A DNA stretch of 64,000 nucleotides. Origin: Jacaranda mimosifolia. Lineage: Eukaryota > Streptophyta > Magnoliopsida > Lamiales > Bignoniaceae. Location: assembly GCA_018894105.1 (NCBI GenBank), contig CM032121.1, forward strand, positions 6,800,507-6,864,506, in the 5' to 3' direction. Of the stretch, positions 10,612-22,154 are shown in pieces. Numbering within the stretch: position 1 is the stretch's first letter; the number at the start of each line of letters is the position of its first letter. The notes beneath the pieces are model-generated. The model saw only the letters and a program-made list of their open reading frames with translations. It had not been told where the DNA came from and made no database searches. Made by a program: the position numbers and the translations under genes.

Positions 10612-11666
10612 CTACGCATAGACCAAAGCATTGGCGCACTCCTTGTGCCTTAGTCCCAGAAATAGTACATCGATCAAAAATTCTATCCTGGGGTTGTCTA
10701 TCTTCAACACCTCGGTGTTGAACATGGTGAAGAAGTCCCGTAAAGACTCGCCCTCAGCCTGCTTTACTGTGTGTAGGTAGGTGTGCGGTAGCTTCGCCTT
10801 CCTCCTGCTGGCGAATTGGTGCAAAAACTTGTCACATAACTGGTCGTATGAGAAGATGGATGCCGGTTCCAACTTCACGAACCAGTCTAGGGCAACGCCC
10901 TGGAAAGTGGTCACGGGCATCTTTGCATGTATATACTCGTTGTGCCCATGAAAAAGCATCATATGCTCATTCGGGTCCGTGGAACTGTCATACCTCGGGA
11001 GCCCGGTGGGGATCTTCGCATCAATGGCAATGCGCTCATCGATGATTTCCTGGACAAAAGGGGAGTCACGTTCCCTCCGGAATCTTGAAGGCATCTCCGG
11101 TTGCATGGTCCTGTCAGCATTCCTTTTCGAAAGTTCCTCCAGGCGCTTATTCAGCTGTTGCACCTGGTGAGAGACTTCTTCCCATTCTTGCTGGTCCTGG
11201 TTTTTCTGCCTCTGGAACGCCTGGCCCTATCGCTCTGCGGGGCTCGAAGGGGCCGAACGTCGTGGTCTACGGAGTCTGCTGCCTCCTCCCTCGGCGGTGG
11301 GTGGGCTGCTTCCCTTGGAAAACGGCCCGGGCTTCATTCTCTCCGGGATGGACGTCTAGAGGACTCCGGTATATGTGCGTACTCTTTTGGTCGTGCCCTT
11401 TCTGGGCCTGCTGGCTGAGGTGTGGCACTGGCCGCCGGCCCCGGTTGCACAACATGTCTATTTAGTGCGGCCGAGAGCTGGGCAGAAATCTGCGCTGAGA
11501 TTTGTTCGCTGATGAGTTGCATCAACTGAGGCATTGTGAGAGTGACCATAGGTTCTGGCTGCATACTGGGTGCTTGCTCATCTTGTCCTTGGTTCTGGCG
11601 GGGGGCGGGAGAGCTAGATCTCCGGTTCTCCTCCCTCCCTGATGGGGCTCGCCTAGTGTTCATCAT
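10612..11666 (-). pseudogene. Gag capsid region of the gypsy element, frameshifted
   Basis: Two open pieces make up the start of Gag. The first (11666-11334) starts 40 bases inside the LTR boundary and carries a Met/Gln-rich helix (LTMPQLMQLISEQISAQIS). The second (11163-10612), in another frame, carries the retrotransposon gag domain: FVQEIIDERI, LPRYDSSTDPNEHMMLF, ALDWFVKLEPASIFSYDQL, FLHQFASRRK, ESLRDFFTMFNTEVLKI. A frameshift between 11334 and 11163 breaks the protein, and a TAG ends it at 10612. Confidence 0.85.
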
Positions 11667-11686
11667 TTTCTATAGAGGATTCTTGT

Positions 11687-11704
11687 TTCCCACAGACGGC
11701 GCCA
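11687..11704 (-). other. tRNA primer-binding site of the gypsy element
   Basis: On the minus strand this reads TGGCGCCGTCTGTGGGAA, two bases after the end of the 5' LTR. The first nine bases match the complement of the 3' end of plant tRNA-Asp (TGGCGCCGT). It marks 11707-12381 as the 5' LTR, consistent with the minus-strand gene order. Confidence 0.75.
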
Positions 11705-11706
11705 AA

Positions 11707-12381
11707 TGATGAGGGTTCAATTTCGATGACGGATATGGATCCGGGTATGAATCACGATCTGGTGTATTGATCTTCTGGATTGATTTGGGATTGGAATCCT
11801 GCAATCACAGTAAATGTTAAGCTAGCCGAGTGACCCTCGGCTTAGACCCTCCGACGCTCAAGTCAGTATATATTCGACCTCTTTAATCGAGCAGCGGAAG
11901 GTATGGGCTTTTGAGTGTATGAGTGCATACCTGTGAGAGGCAAGGTTGATGGGTTTTTATATTCTCCCCCTCGTAGGAAATGTCAGGCAAGCCCTTGGCT
12001 TACCCTAGAGACCTCCAGCCTCCTACCGGAGGTAATTGGTCAATTCCCCCGTTTGAATATTGCCAGCTTGATGTCTTTTTATGCTGTAGGACAAGATGGT
12101 ACACTGTGCGGCGTCTGCTGTGTCAGACGGTGAGTGGAGGGCATGCGCCATTAATGCGGAGGCGTGCTGCCAGTCAACGTATTTAATGCGGTGGCAGAAT
12201 ACTGTGCAGGGCTCGACTTGAGAATTGACGAGAAGAGGGGTCGATAATGGTCGAGCGGCTCCGAGGGCCATGGAGCGCCTTGTGGATTGGTCGAACAGGG
12301 TCGACGAGTCACTTGGGTCCTGGGCCGTTGACTGGGTGTTGGGCCTCGCTAATTTGGGCCACTGTGGGCCATCCTATATCA
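11707..12381 (-). repeat. 5' LTR of the gypsy element (minus-strand sense)
   Basis: This is the partner of 2034-2708. In minus-strand sense it starts TGATATAGGATGG and ends CCCTCATCA. A TATA-like TATAAAAA on the minus strand (11954-11961) is the probable core of the element's own promoter. The LTR is followed by TATAT (12382-12386) and a longer (AT) run. Confidence 0.92.
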
Positions 12382-12386
12382 TATAT

Positions 12387-13769
12387 ATATATATATATGA
12401 GTCATATGACTGATTTAGGTGTTAATAAATATTTTGTTTACACCTGCAATAAGATGAGATTTTAATGAGGTATGAAATCAAAATTTATAGTGGAACTCCA
12501 TAGCCGCCATTGATGAATTTCGGATTGGAAAATTTTGATAATTAGAGAACAACGAAAGGTATATTAATAAATTTCTTAGTCCTATTGATTTTGTTTGGGG
12601 TTATATATTTTTTAATATTTTGTTTTATTATAGAGTATTGTTAAATTTTCTCTTATTGGGATGTGACTGATGAAGAATGCTCTATAGTTACTATGATTTT
12701 ATAGTGTTGAGGAAAGAGAAAACAACAATAACTTAGAAATATATTTTTATCTTTTATTTTTAATTTTTAAATTTTTAACATATGAATTATTTGTGATATA
12801 CGAATTTATTTTAATTAATAATTAATATTATATATTATTCAATGTAGTTACAATTAAAATTGAAGTTTGTGAGTTCATGATATTAAACCGACTCTTGTAA
12901 ACAAACCGGCTCATGGTATCATGCAAGCAAAATTGGAGTTTGTGAACTCGAATCAGTCCGTTTATCATTACATGCCCCCCATGTGCCCATGACCTCCCCA
13001 CTTAATTGCCTGCTCTTCCCATTCATGTTTGGATTTTTATGCGCCAACCTCTCTTTTAATTTTTCATTTCGGCATCAAATGTTTGCCATTTTTGGAGGAA
13101 TCCTAAGCATCATTGGGTTTCGTCACAACAGTTCTAACCATCATAATGATTATATTGGGTTTAATATATTGTAGATGAAGAGAAAGAGACATAATGATAA
13201 TGAAAGAAAAAATATATAAGTTACTGAAAAATATATTTTGAAAATAAAAATGAAAATATGTTGAGTGAAAATGTATAAAAAGTGATGTATTTCAATAACA
13301 AATAATCACAAATGTGAAAATTGGGTTTGAGAATGAAAACATACAAATCCTTATTTTCTGCCTTGTAATCCTTATTTTCTACCTTGATCACAAAATTAGA
13401 CGTAGTTTTTTTTTTTATTTAAATAAAAAAGGAAGAAGAAGAAGAAGAAGAAGAAGAAGAAGAAGAAGAAGACTCCATTACTAACTGCCAGAGTTAGTGA
13501 ACCATATTCACGAGAACAAACAACTGAACTATTGCTCATCCTATACTTCCCGTGTGGGAAAGGAGAGTTGTTACATTGAGTTTTCCTATTGAACAAAGGG
13601 GAAAATGCAATTTTAATCCCTTATCTTTGACCTCACGTCAGTTTGGTTCATTAAATTTTTTTACTTTCAAAAAATGTCCTAAAATATAGAAATTTTGGCA
13701 CATTGGCCAAACTGACTACTCCAAGAGCACTCATCCATAAACCGGTTTCTGGCATTGGGTCTATTAAGA
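12387..13769. other. AT-rich intergenic DNA with MITE fragment and GAA repeat
   Basis: No gene is supported. At about 13140-13350 the sequence resembles the inner MITE at 28768-29095 (shared GTTACTGAAAAATATATTTTGAAAATAAAAATG-like text), so it is a fragment of that family. A (GAA)n microsatellite lies at 13431-13470. At 13604-13740 the phrase 'TGCAATTTTAATCCCTTATC ... TTGGCACATTGGCC' is typical of dispersed noncoding plant repeats. Confidence 0.55.
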
Positions 13770-14510
13770 TCTAGAAATATTTTGTGATGAACGTACAAGA
13801 AAACCTTCTTTGGATTTGCCCAAGTCTTTGGAATTCATTTATTTCTTTTCGGGGTGGCTTGCTTTGGTTCTGGTGCATTTCATGTAACAGGCTTGTACGG
13901 TCCTGGAATATGGGTGTCCGATCCTTATGGACTAACAGGAAAAGTACAACCTGTAAATCCGTTGTGGGGCGTGGAAGGTTTTGATCCTTTTGTTCTGGGA
14001 GGAATAACTTCTCATCATATTGCAGTAGGTACATTGGACATATTAGCGGGTCTATTCCATCTTAGCGTCCAATCACCACAACGTCTATACAAAGGATTGC
14101 GTATGGAAAATATTGAAACCGTACTCTCCAGCAGTTACGCAGCTGTCTTTTTTGCAACTTTTGTTGTTGCTGGAACTATATGGTATGGTTCAGCAACTAC
14201 CCCTATCGAATTATTTGGTCCCACTCATTATCAATGGGATCAGGTTAACTTCTAGCAAGAGATATATCGAAGAGTTAGCGCCGGGCTAGCAGAAAATCAA
14301 AGTTTATTAGAAGCCTGGTCTAAAATTCCTGAAAAATCTATGATTATATCGGCAATAATCCGGCAAAAGGAGGATTATTCAGGGCAGGCTCAATGGATAA
14401 CGAAGATGGAATAGCGGTTGGATTGTTAGGGCACCCTACTTTAGAGATAAAGAAGGGCGTAAGCTTTTTGTACGTCGTATCGTTGGCCACTTTTTTTTAT
14501 GTGTCATATA
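13770..14510 (+). pseudogene. psbB: Nuclear copy of plastid psbB (CP47) fragment
   Basis: About 0.74 kb matches the middle of the chloroplast gene for the photosystem II core antenna protein CP47. Recognisable runs include [77 protein letters not shown], and near the end GHPTLE-like text followed by LFVRR. The open part is 13854-14255. It is broken by a one-base frameshift near 13850, a stop at 14253, a small deletion near 14340 and a divergent 3' end near 14490. The gene's start and end are missing. Organelle DNA transfer to the nucleus is the known origin of such fragments. It is not functional. Confidence 0.93.
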
Positions 14511-15395
14511 TTCTAGTTGATAGTAGCACACAATTTTTTTTTGGTTAGGGTGAATAAATACTCAGACCCACACGAGTATCAAAAGCTCATGTTTATATGT
14601 GTAATTTTCATAATAAATTAACTTGCCACATTCCATGGATTTATTTATCATGCCAACTAAAATCGTATCACATGATAAAAAATCACACAGATTATCACAT
14701 GATAAATAATCATAATATAACTTGAAAATCCAACCAAACTAGCCTCTGAAGACCGAAACTCTATCTCTTCTCTGTGTCTCTCTATCTCTATCTTTAATTT
14801 CGTTCTTTTGTTGAATTTTTTGAATTTTAATCAATAAAATTAAATAATCAAAAATTATTGTTGTGCTTTTAACTGAAATTTATAATTTATTTAAAATAAA
14901 TTAACAAAGATTTGATTTGTACCTTCTAAATTTGTAAAAACTAAAATTTTAATTTTTTAATCCATAAGAACTAAATTAATTTTTTTTTGTAATTTTTAAC
15001 AGATATTTATAATCTTTTTATTGGTAATAAAAAATAAATTAACGAAAATTATGCTTGGTTTAACTAATATTATTTTTTAAATTTTTATTAAAAATAAAAA
15101 CTATAACAAAAAAAATTTATATTTAAAAATATATGAGTAACTTTTTAATAAAAATAAAAACTAAAGTGTTTTATATTTATTTTAATCAATTTGTAATTAT
15201 TCCTTTTAATTTAAATTTTGTGAAAATTGAATTAATGAAAATTATTGGAAACCTTATAATTGATTAAAATTATAATTTCTAAGATAGTTTACAAAAGTTT
15301 AAAATTTATTCATTTTTATAAATATTTTTTTTAATCTACAATACATATATAAATATGTCTTATACTATATATAATATAAACGCTAAATGAAGCAA
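14511..15395. other. AT-rich intergenic DNA, nothing recognised
   Basis: This stretch has very low GC, with long runs of A and T and no ORF worth calling. I see no structured repeat beyond simple A/T-rich text. Confidence 0.5.
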
Positions 15396-15401
15396 TGGGG
15401 T

Positions 15402-15467
15402 GTTGTGGAATAGTGGTAATAACAGTGGTCTTTTACATTGGAGGTCTTCAGTCCAAATCCGGGCAAC
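15402..15467 (+). repeat. tRNA-like sequence, probable SINE head or tRNA pseudogene
   Basis: The stretch has an A-box-like TGGAATAGTGG (15406-15416) and a B-box-like GTCCAAATCC (15451-15460). A five-pair anticodon-type stem (CAGTG/CATTG) and a partial acceptor stem (GTTGT/GCAAC) at its ends can be drawn. The T arm does not pair well and the B box lacks the usual GGTTCGA, so it is not a functional tRNA gene. Plant SINEs start with just such a tRNA-derived head; the body downstream was not recognised. Confidence 0.45.
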
Positions 15468-16059
15468 GAATTTTTTTAATTTGCATGGTGGCTTGGTGGA
15501 GACTTTACACACAGACAGATGACGTGGAATGGGAAGACCAGCAGGACGTGACAACATGGGGGCGCTGACACATTAGCCAGGTGACATGGCGGAGTTTGCC
15601 AATTAGGCATGGTGAGGTGGAGAAAAATAGGACACGTGTCAAAGAAACAACCCCCCCCCCCCCCCCGCAACCCAAAATTTTGAGGTCAGGTGAACATGCT
15701 CTTTTTTGGTGAATTTTTAGCAAATTTCCAACGAAAAGACCAAAATTGCAATAAATTAGCCTCAATGTGTCAAAATTTTATTTCTCATGACGTTTTTTGA
15801 AAATCAAATAATTTAATAGATCAAATTGATGTGAGACAAAAAATGAGGAACTAAAATCATATTTTTGTCGTTGAATAAATATATTTTAATTATGCGGGAC
15901 GGCATATACTCAATAGTGCTTTGGCCATGGTTGACCAATGATTGATTTCCATCATCCTTAAAGTTTACTCATTGGGCTTTTTTATTTGAAAGAAATTAGT
16001 GGCACAATTAAGAAACGATCACTTCAATTGTGCCTATTACACTTCAAATCGAGTGGAAA
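15468..16059. other. Intergenic repeat-like DNA with poly-C tract
   Basis: No gene is present. The stretch contains several GTGG/CACGTG-like phrases (15480-15640) and a run of about sixteen C at 15651-15666. Low-complexity AT-rich text follows. Predicted short proteins across the poly-C are artefacts. Confidence 0.5.
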
Positions 16060-17370
16060 AAATGTCTCCTTCCTCTATACTAACTCAATCTCAACTTTTT
16101 CTAGTAATAAGAGAATGGAGAAGAAAGGAGGACATCCACGAAGAAGCCACAATTCCTTGGAGCGAACCACATCTTTCAGTTGTACACAGCTACGTCTTGA
16201 AAATTGTCATTAACTCTAATTTCAGGATACTGACCCATGCCAAAAGCTTGTGCGTTGATCCAGTCTGGCACCGCAGGTTTGAGCCTGGAAATTATATAAA
16301 ATTCGCCAAAAAGGTCACGTCTTTTACGCGAGAGCTTCAGGAAGTCTTCATGGTGCCAAAGCTTCAACAGCTACCTGAAGAGGACAACGACCTCAAGAAA
16401 AATGAAATTGTGGCAGCTTTTATCAATTTCCTTCTTCAATTTCCGTATGATAAGACAGATATGATTGCTTCATTTGAGGATCAAATTGATGTTCTTAAGA
16501 AGGAGCTGAGATTTGTTGTTACCATTCTTGGGGATACATCATTGCGAGGTGCTCAGCTTGAACAAGGCAAGAATCTCCTGGCAAATTTTGAAGCAGTGGC
16601 CAATGGAGCCCAAGTTTAGTTTATTCCTTTATTTTCGCCATAGATCGAGCATTCAAATCCAGAAGAGTACATAAGGACTTAATTGCTCTGCTGGAACGTA
16701 TCAACCTCTTGAAATATTATATCACCACATTTTCAATTCACAAAGTTAACACAACTCCAGAGACTGCTGTAGAGTCACTCTTCGTTGTTGGTACTCTGCT
16801 CTATGATCTTGAGGGTCTAATGAACTGGGATCGGGATGATCGGATTTTTGACCTCAAGGACCAAATCAAAATACTCCATGGAGGGCTAAAGATTTCTCAG
16901 TCTTTGTTCAAGGATATAAAGGTGCCACGATATTCAGAGGTTGAAGAATTGAAAGAAGCTGTGATGCAAATTAGAGATGTGGCATACGAAGCTGAATATC
17001 TGATCAACTCTTCTTTGGTTGGAGATGCTCCTCTCTGGTATCTCATCATCAGGCTTCCAGATGTCATCCACAAAATTGAGCTTATTGGGACTGAGCTCCA
17101 AGAAATCAACAAGAATTATGACATTGCAGTCATAAAAGTTGCACTGGATTTCAATGCACAACCATCATTACAAGCTCAGAGAAATTCTGAGGCCAATGAT
17201 ATTATAGTCGGTTCAGAGGACAAGGCGACAGATATTCTTGATCAACTGGTTGGAGGAACAGAGCCCCTGCAAATTATTTCCATCTATGGGATGCCTAGAC
17301 TTGGTAAGACAACTTTGGCAAATTGTACAATCATCCCTCAGTTGACTATTACTTTGATTGACATTCCCAA
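16060..17370 (+). pseudogene. NLR pseudogene, 5' half (R1-like N-terminus to P-loop)
   Basis: This is homologous to the intact NLR at 33506 from about its residue 10 to just past the P-loop. The original start codon is lost. The first open part runs to a TAG at 16617 (IHEEATIPWSEPHLS, FINFLLQFPYDKTDM, FEDQIDVLKKELRF). A one-base deletion near 16610 shifts the frame, and the rest (about 16640-17330) continues in another frame: AYEAEYLINSSLVGDAPLWY, then the P-loop as GMPRLGKTT, where the first loop Gly after Pro has become Arg. Homology stops near 17370. The remaining NB-ARC and the LRR resume at 22155, so the gene is split. It cannot make a working receptor. Confidence 0.9.
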
Positions 17371-17371
17371 A

Positions 17372-18300
17372 CTATTCTAACATTAAGAAAAATATAAAAC
17401 AAGCAAAATCATGAACGTTAAAAGATGGTAATTCACAGTTACAGGCATTAAATTTATCAAGTTTGTCTTAAGTTCTTTTTCCCCCTTTTAAGTAGTTTTT
17501 GGTTGTAAGCATATGATTTGTGAATTTGTGTTTTTCCATTTTTAGACTAAGTCACAATATTTTTTATTCTGGATTTCACTTTTTGTTTTCTGAATTTGAC
17601 AGTGTGAAGCCAAACTAATTTACTTTTACAATTTAGTTTTAAGTTGATGCTTAGATAAATTATTTTACTTATTTTTTCTTGTTGGATAAATCTTGTTTTG
17701 AATAAAATATGTGTTAACTCAACAATATTACTTCTTTTATTTATTATTTCATTGGAATACATGTAAAGTATTATGTTGTGCTTATGAATGAAAGCTACAA
17801 CGTTTTCATTTACACAAGGCAATCGAAGTAAATGGTGCTAAAAGAAAATTAGATATTCTAAAAAGATGTTTTATCTATTGTTCTTTTCTCTCATTATTTT
17901 TATGATGCTTCTTGAAGCTTCTATAAAACAATGTGTTGTTGTTGTTGTTGTATCGGTTCAACTCTCACTATTTGTTTGATCGTCAAGTAACTTACATTGA
18001 AAGGGATAACATGGATGCCGATACTTCACCTTATCACTCCAAGTTAAGTTAATCCCACAAAGTAAATTTACTTATTTGAACTATGATTGATGTTCCACTC
18101 GTCTAGTTTTACTATTATCAACAACTTAAGTGCTAAACTGCCTGCATAACTATACTTCTTCGTGCATGATTTACAGTGTCATGAGGCATATTCCTCAGAA
18201 CTCGATTGATCTGTCGTTGGCAATTAGGTTTTATTGCAGGGACAAGAGCACGCATGCTTCACTATCACATATTTTGAATTTTCTCGTTTTACATTCTTTT
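17372..18300. repeat. Duplicated block (copy 1) joined to the NLR pseudogene
   Basis: The block begins at CTATTCTAACATTAAG (17370) and matches 46792 onward (CTATTCTAATGTTAAG), then continues through shared text such as GATGGTAATTCACAG and TGGATGCCGATACTTCA to about 18300. The other copy ends near 49840 and is interrupted by a 2-kb palindromic element at 47293-49293, absent here. No conserved protein was recognised. The block starts exactly where the NLR pseudogene ends, so its edge marks a rearrangement breakpoint. Confidence 0.8.
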
Positions 18301-18394
18301 CAACCAAAGTTGTCAACTAATGGGATTGATCCCATTCTTCAACTTGTGGCACACGGTTTTGATGGCTTCTTTTCATGCGCATCAAATTTAATCG

Positions 18395-18740
18395 ATTAGT
18401 CAAAGGGCGCTCCATTACTTACAATCGTTGAGGCCTACAGTTCCTCAAATCCAACCAGCTACTATACCACGCTGATAGATAATGCTATTGGGGCTTGAGA
18501 TTTTGATCCTACAGATGAATTGCCCACTGGTGGATCGAAGAATTTTGCACTAGAAGATTACTGGCAAAATCCTTTGATCCTAAAATTAAGGTGAATTGGG
18601 AATTAATAAACTGTACATAACCTCATAAGCTGTAAGCTTGTTTTGTGTATGCAACAAAACTATCTCTTTGAAACAAGAATTTGTGTTGCTTTTCCCAAAG
18701 ATTGAATTATTTTATTTGTTAGATCTTTCTCCATTTTAAT
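18395..18740 (+). pseudogene. Unrecognised coding-like remnant, duplicated at 24300
   Basis: A reading frame starting KGAPLLTIVEAYSSSNPTSY continues with one stop to ALEDYWQNPL. The stretch is repeated at 24300-24640 with about three quarters identity and a partly conserved frame (GAPPFTIAETRNNPHRASY). Both continue into shared noncoding text (GGTGAATTGGGAATTAATAA). The pattern suggests a decayed exon and 3' end of a gene that was duplicated with the NLR copies. I do not recognise the family. Confidence 0.35.
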
Positions 18741-21455
18741 TCATTTTTTTTAACGGACTAGAAAGGTCCACATGCATCGGACTTGTTAATTTTTTTACAT
18801 TTGTTTGTTCTATAAATCATTTTCTATTTATATCTAATTTAAATATTTATCAAAATGACAAATAAAAAATAAAAAATAAATTACCATTTGAAATTGTAAA
18901 AGAAGTCAGGCTTCTAACATAGTTTAAGAATACTTTAAGGTAATATATTTCTTCTTCTTGGAATTTGTACGTACATGCAACCAATTACTTTTTTGCTTCC
19001 TTCTATTTTAATATCTTTTCCAAACATAATACTTTATCAATATTTATATGTCTGGATTCACAATAAAAGATATTGAAGAACAATTCCCTTTACAATTTCA
19101 CTACCTCTTGTCTCTCCTTTTAAATTTAGGGTGACACATATATAAATTTATATTGTAATTCAAATCTCAAATTTGATAGGTTATGCCGATAGTAATCAAC
19201 CTTGTAGTTTTCAGCTTTATGTCATTATGTTGAAGAACCAATAACAACATGTTTTCTCCAAAGGAATTGCTACAAGATCGATAGCGGAAGCTTGATCTCT
19301 GTATAAATATTTTATAATTACAAATATGAAAATTTTCATACTAAAAATTTGATAATGAGTAGACAAATATACCTTATAAAAAAAAAGAAGAAGAAAAAAG
19401 TAGACAAATATATATTCATATTAGTTTAAAACTTCAAAATTTTAATTGTTTATGTGGTTCACGGATTATTTTTTTTATTGCTTAAACTTTGTATGTTAAT
19501 AGCAATATATATATATATATCCCCTCAATATAAGAGTAATAAACAATGGAATAAACTGTAAAATAGAGTATATAAACTTGTTTAACAATGGATGCACTAC
19601 TTGTAAGAGTCAACTAGATAGATTCATTCTTCTAAATTTCATCATTGGGTGTTTTGAGATATATATATATATATTTTTTAGGTGCATTCCTATGTCACTT
19701 TTGGGGAAAAAGAAGTGGATATTGTAATAGGTCATAACATTTATAGTAATGCGTTTTTCTATGTTTATGTCGACCTCAACGTGCCTAGATAATAATATCT
19801 AGTTCCACTGATATATTATGATATTTTCTTCTACCAAAATTGTGGCAAGCATTTGAAGAATTATAATTTAAATTAGCTTAATTTCATATTTTTTAAGATA
19901 TGGAGCTGAATATTGTTTATTGGAAGGTAATTATTTAATATTCTGAAGATTTTTGCTTATAAATTTATCTCCATAAATTTTATAAGTTTTTCTCACAATT
20001 GCTTCTTATGAATCTATTTTTTTTCTTTCTTTCATATCAAGTTCATTTTATGTTTTGACAAAATACAACCGAAAGTTATCATGTCCATTCTAATTTAAAA
20101 TATTCTGAAGATCATGATTACCATGCCTTTTATTTGAAAAGTATAATTCCATTCTTGTAGGTGCAAGCTCTTTATCTAATTTCACATCAAATAAAGTAAA
20201 AAAAGAATGTACAGTTTAAGACTCATTTTTTATTTTTTATTTTTTTCAAAAGTTCATAACTCTTTGACCAAAAAATAAAGAATTTTTTTGAAATAGCCAT
20301 AAACGATGATGTTTTAAATAGACTAAAAGAAATATATATCTTAAAGAACTTAACATTTTAAAAAATATAATGTATATGTATCTTACACGGTATACTGACT
20401 AATAATAGCCAACTATTGAATGCTTTCATATTTGGGTGATATTTGAAGAAACTTTTAATTTTTAATTTATTTTCTATCATTCTCAATTAATTAAATTTGT
20501 GCAAGTTGTTATTCCATATTTTTAATTTATTTTTTATTTTTATTTTTTGTTAATTAAATAGTTCTTTTTTATTTTGTAACAAAATAGATTTCAATTGTTA
20601 TTTTATGAAATAAAACTAAAAATATGATTCAATTGATTTATAGAGATTTATAAATTGGTTTCCTATAAATTAGATAAATAAATAAAACTTATATAACTTA
20701 TTTAATCTTATATTTTAAATGCACCACTTGTTTTCAATCTAAAATTACAAAAAGAAAAAGAAAAAACTATCTCATGTGTTCGATTTGTTTATAATGATTT
20801 TATTCCCACTTTCATCTCTTCCTAGTTAAAGTCAAAAAAGAGAAAGTTAAATTCTGGTCAATTTCAAACATTTAAATATCATAGTGTGAAATAAAAGTAT
20901 TGTATTATTTTATAACTTTTTTGTTGAAAAAAGTGTGAAAATTGTTTCTTTAAAAGTTTGCTAGTTCATAAATTTGTAGGAGTTGGATTATGGATTAAGT
21001 TGGTTATTAATATAATACATGCCTGAATTTTTAAATATAATTCATTGTTTAAAATAAATATTTATATTTATTAATTGTTCAATATTTAATAATATAAAAA
21101 ATAAGAATTTTTTATTGTTAGATACCGTGTTTTTAATGAGGGACATACTTCACACTTAGGGGTATATATTTTGTAAAATATGGGTGGAGACGTATGCGCT
21201 AATGAGATATTTTATCTAATGAAATATATTTATTGATATTCGATTTTATATATTGATAGAAAACATTTCACTATGCCACATTAATGTTATTATTAAAATT
21301 AAATAAATATTTTTTAAACTTCATAGTCTAAATTACATAACTGTCAATCCAATAAACATACTTTTTTGAAAAGAATAAAATTGAATTAAATAAGATCAAG
21401 TTCAAGTTAATTATATAATTAGTAAATTATTTTGTTACGTAATTGATGTATACTT
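18741..21455. other. AT-rich intergenic DNA, nothing recognised
   Basis: About 2.7 kb of very AT-rich text with no supported gene. Short (AT)n runs occur near 19507 and 19660. It lies in the gap that splits the NLR pseudogene. Its lack of counterpart in the duplicate near 49840-50070 suggests that it was inserted here or deleted there. Confidence 0.5.
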
Positions 21456-21836
21456 GGGGCTAGTTTGCTTTGGGTGATGTGATTATGAATGATATATAAA
21501 CAAATGGATATGTTTTGAGCCTATAAAGATAAAACAACACAATTTCATATTTGGTTAGTAAGATTAACTAAAAAGTAGATTAAAACAAAACATATAATTT
21601 TACCATTATAACCTTTTATTATTTATTTTAATACATATTAATTAAGGGTAATTTGATCTTTTTCAATCTTAGTCAACCCAAGGAAAATATATCAAACCTC
21701 TCCCTTCTTGATCTATATTTCAACTTAATATTGGACCAATTACTTATTATGGACCCTATATTAAGGTAAACAAATAATAAATTAGGATTGATTATACATC
21801 TATCAAGTATAATCAATTGAAACAAACAAACCCTAA
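21456..21836. mobile_element. MITE-like element
   Basis: The ends are imperfect inverted repeats: left GGGGCTAGTTTGCTTTGGG...GATTATGA, right reading inward TAGGGTTTGTTTGTTTCAATTGATTATAC. The size (about 380 bp), AT-rich interior and lack of coding fit a PIF/Harbinger- or hAT-type MITE. The target duplication was not resolved. Confidence 0.45.
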
Positions 21837-21893
21837 TACACAAAGGGTGGGGACAGTTGACTGGGGGCCAAGGACCGATTTCCATCTCTCATC
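21837..21893. repeat. Short duplicated block, partner at 50072
   Basis: CACAAAGGGTGGGGACAGT ... GGGCCAAGGACCGATT matches 50072-50122 (CACAAAGGGTGGGGATAGT ... GGGCCAAAGAACGATT). With the 17372/46792 pair it shows that the two flanks of the AT-rich gap were once adjacent parts of one duplicated segment. Confidence 0.6.
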
Positions 21894-22113
21894 TATGACT
21901 GTTCTTTTCTTTTTCTGTCTTCTGAGTGCCTTTAAAAGACAAAAACACATTTAGGTTTTGACTTCGCAATTATTGATTCCGCAAATCAATTAAGCCAACA
22001 CAAATCTCAGCAAAATCTCCTCTCATTTACGTATAAAAAAAAATAAATAAATAAAATCTCCTCTCAATTCTCAATTTTGAGTCCCAAATCCCAAGTTATT
22101 AAGCAAAGGGTAG

Positions 22114-22153
<40 letters not shown>

Positions 22154-22154
22154 T

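Larger units (their letters stand above)
2034..12381 (-). mobile_element. Tat-lineage Ty3/gypsy LTR retrotransposon, full length, decayed
   Basis: The element is 10.35 kb, bounded by two 675-bp direct repeats that begin TGATGAGG and end TATATCA on the plus strand. Coding order on the minus strand is gag, protease, reverse transcriptase, RNase H, integrase, which is the Ty3/gypsy order. The minus-strand 5' LTR is therefore 11707-12381. A primer-binding site follows it (11687-11704) and a purine tract precedes the other LTR (2713-2723). Between integrase and the 3' LTR lies a plus-strand gene with a putative gypsy-type transposon domain; an antisense ORF in that place is a known trait of several Tat-lineage elements. 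A second, archaeal-type RNase H-like segment (7630-7872) also fits Tat. From 11163 to 6931 the frame is continuous except for in-frame stops. Gag's start and the integrase end are frameshifted. The copy is not autonomous as it stands. Confidence 0.93.

Noticed and set aside
8273..10721. Plus-strand ORFs across the gypsy pol and gag
   Set aside because: They lie opposite well-supported minus-strand retrotransposon domains and have no motif of their own.
13431..13470. Regular 3-bp repeats as a possible CRISPR or coding repeat
   Set aside because: Simple (GAA)n microsatellite with no spacers. The same applies to (ATT)n at 30345-30397 and (AAT)n at 29757 and 63784.
13854..14255. A nuclear-encoded photosystem protein gene
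   Set aside because: It is an internal psbB piece with frameshift and stop, no start region and no transit peptide, so it is transferred plastid DNA.
15402..15467. Functional tRNA gene
   Set aside because: The T arm does not pair and the B box is decayed, so only a tRNA-like or SINE call is justified.
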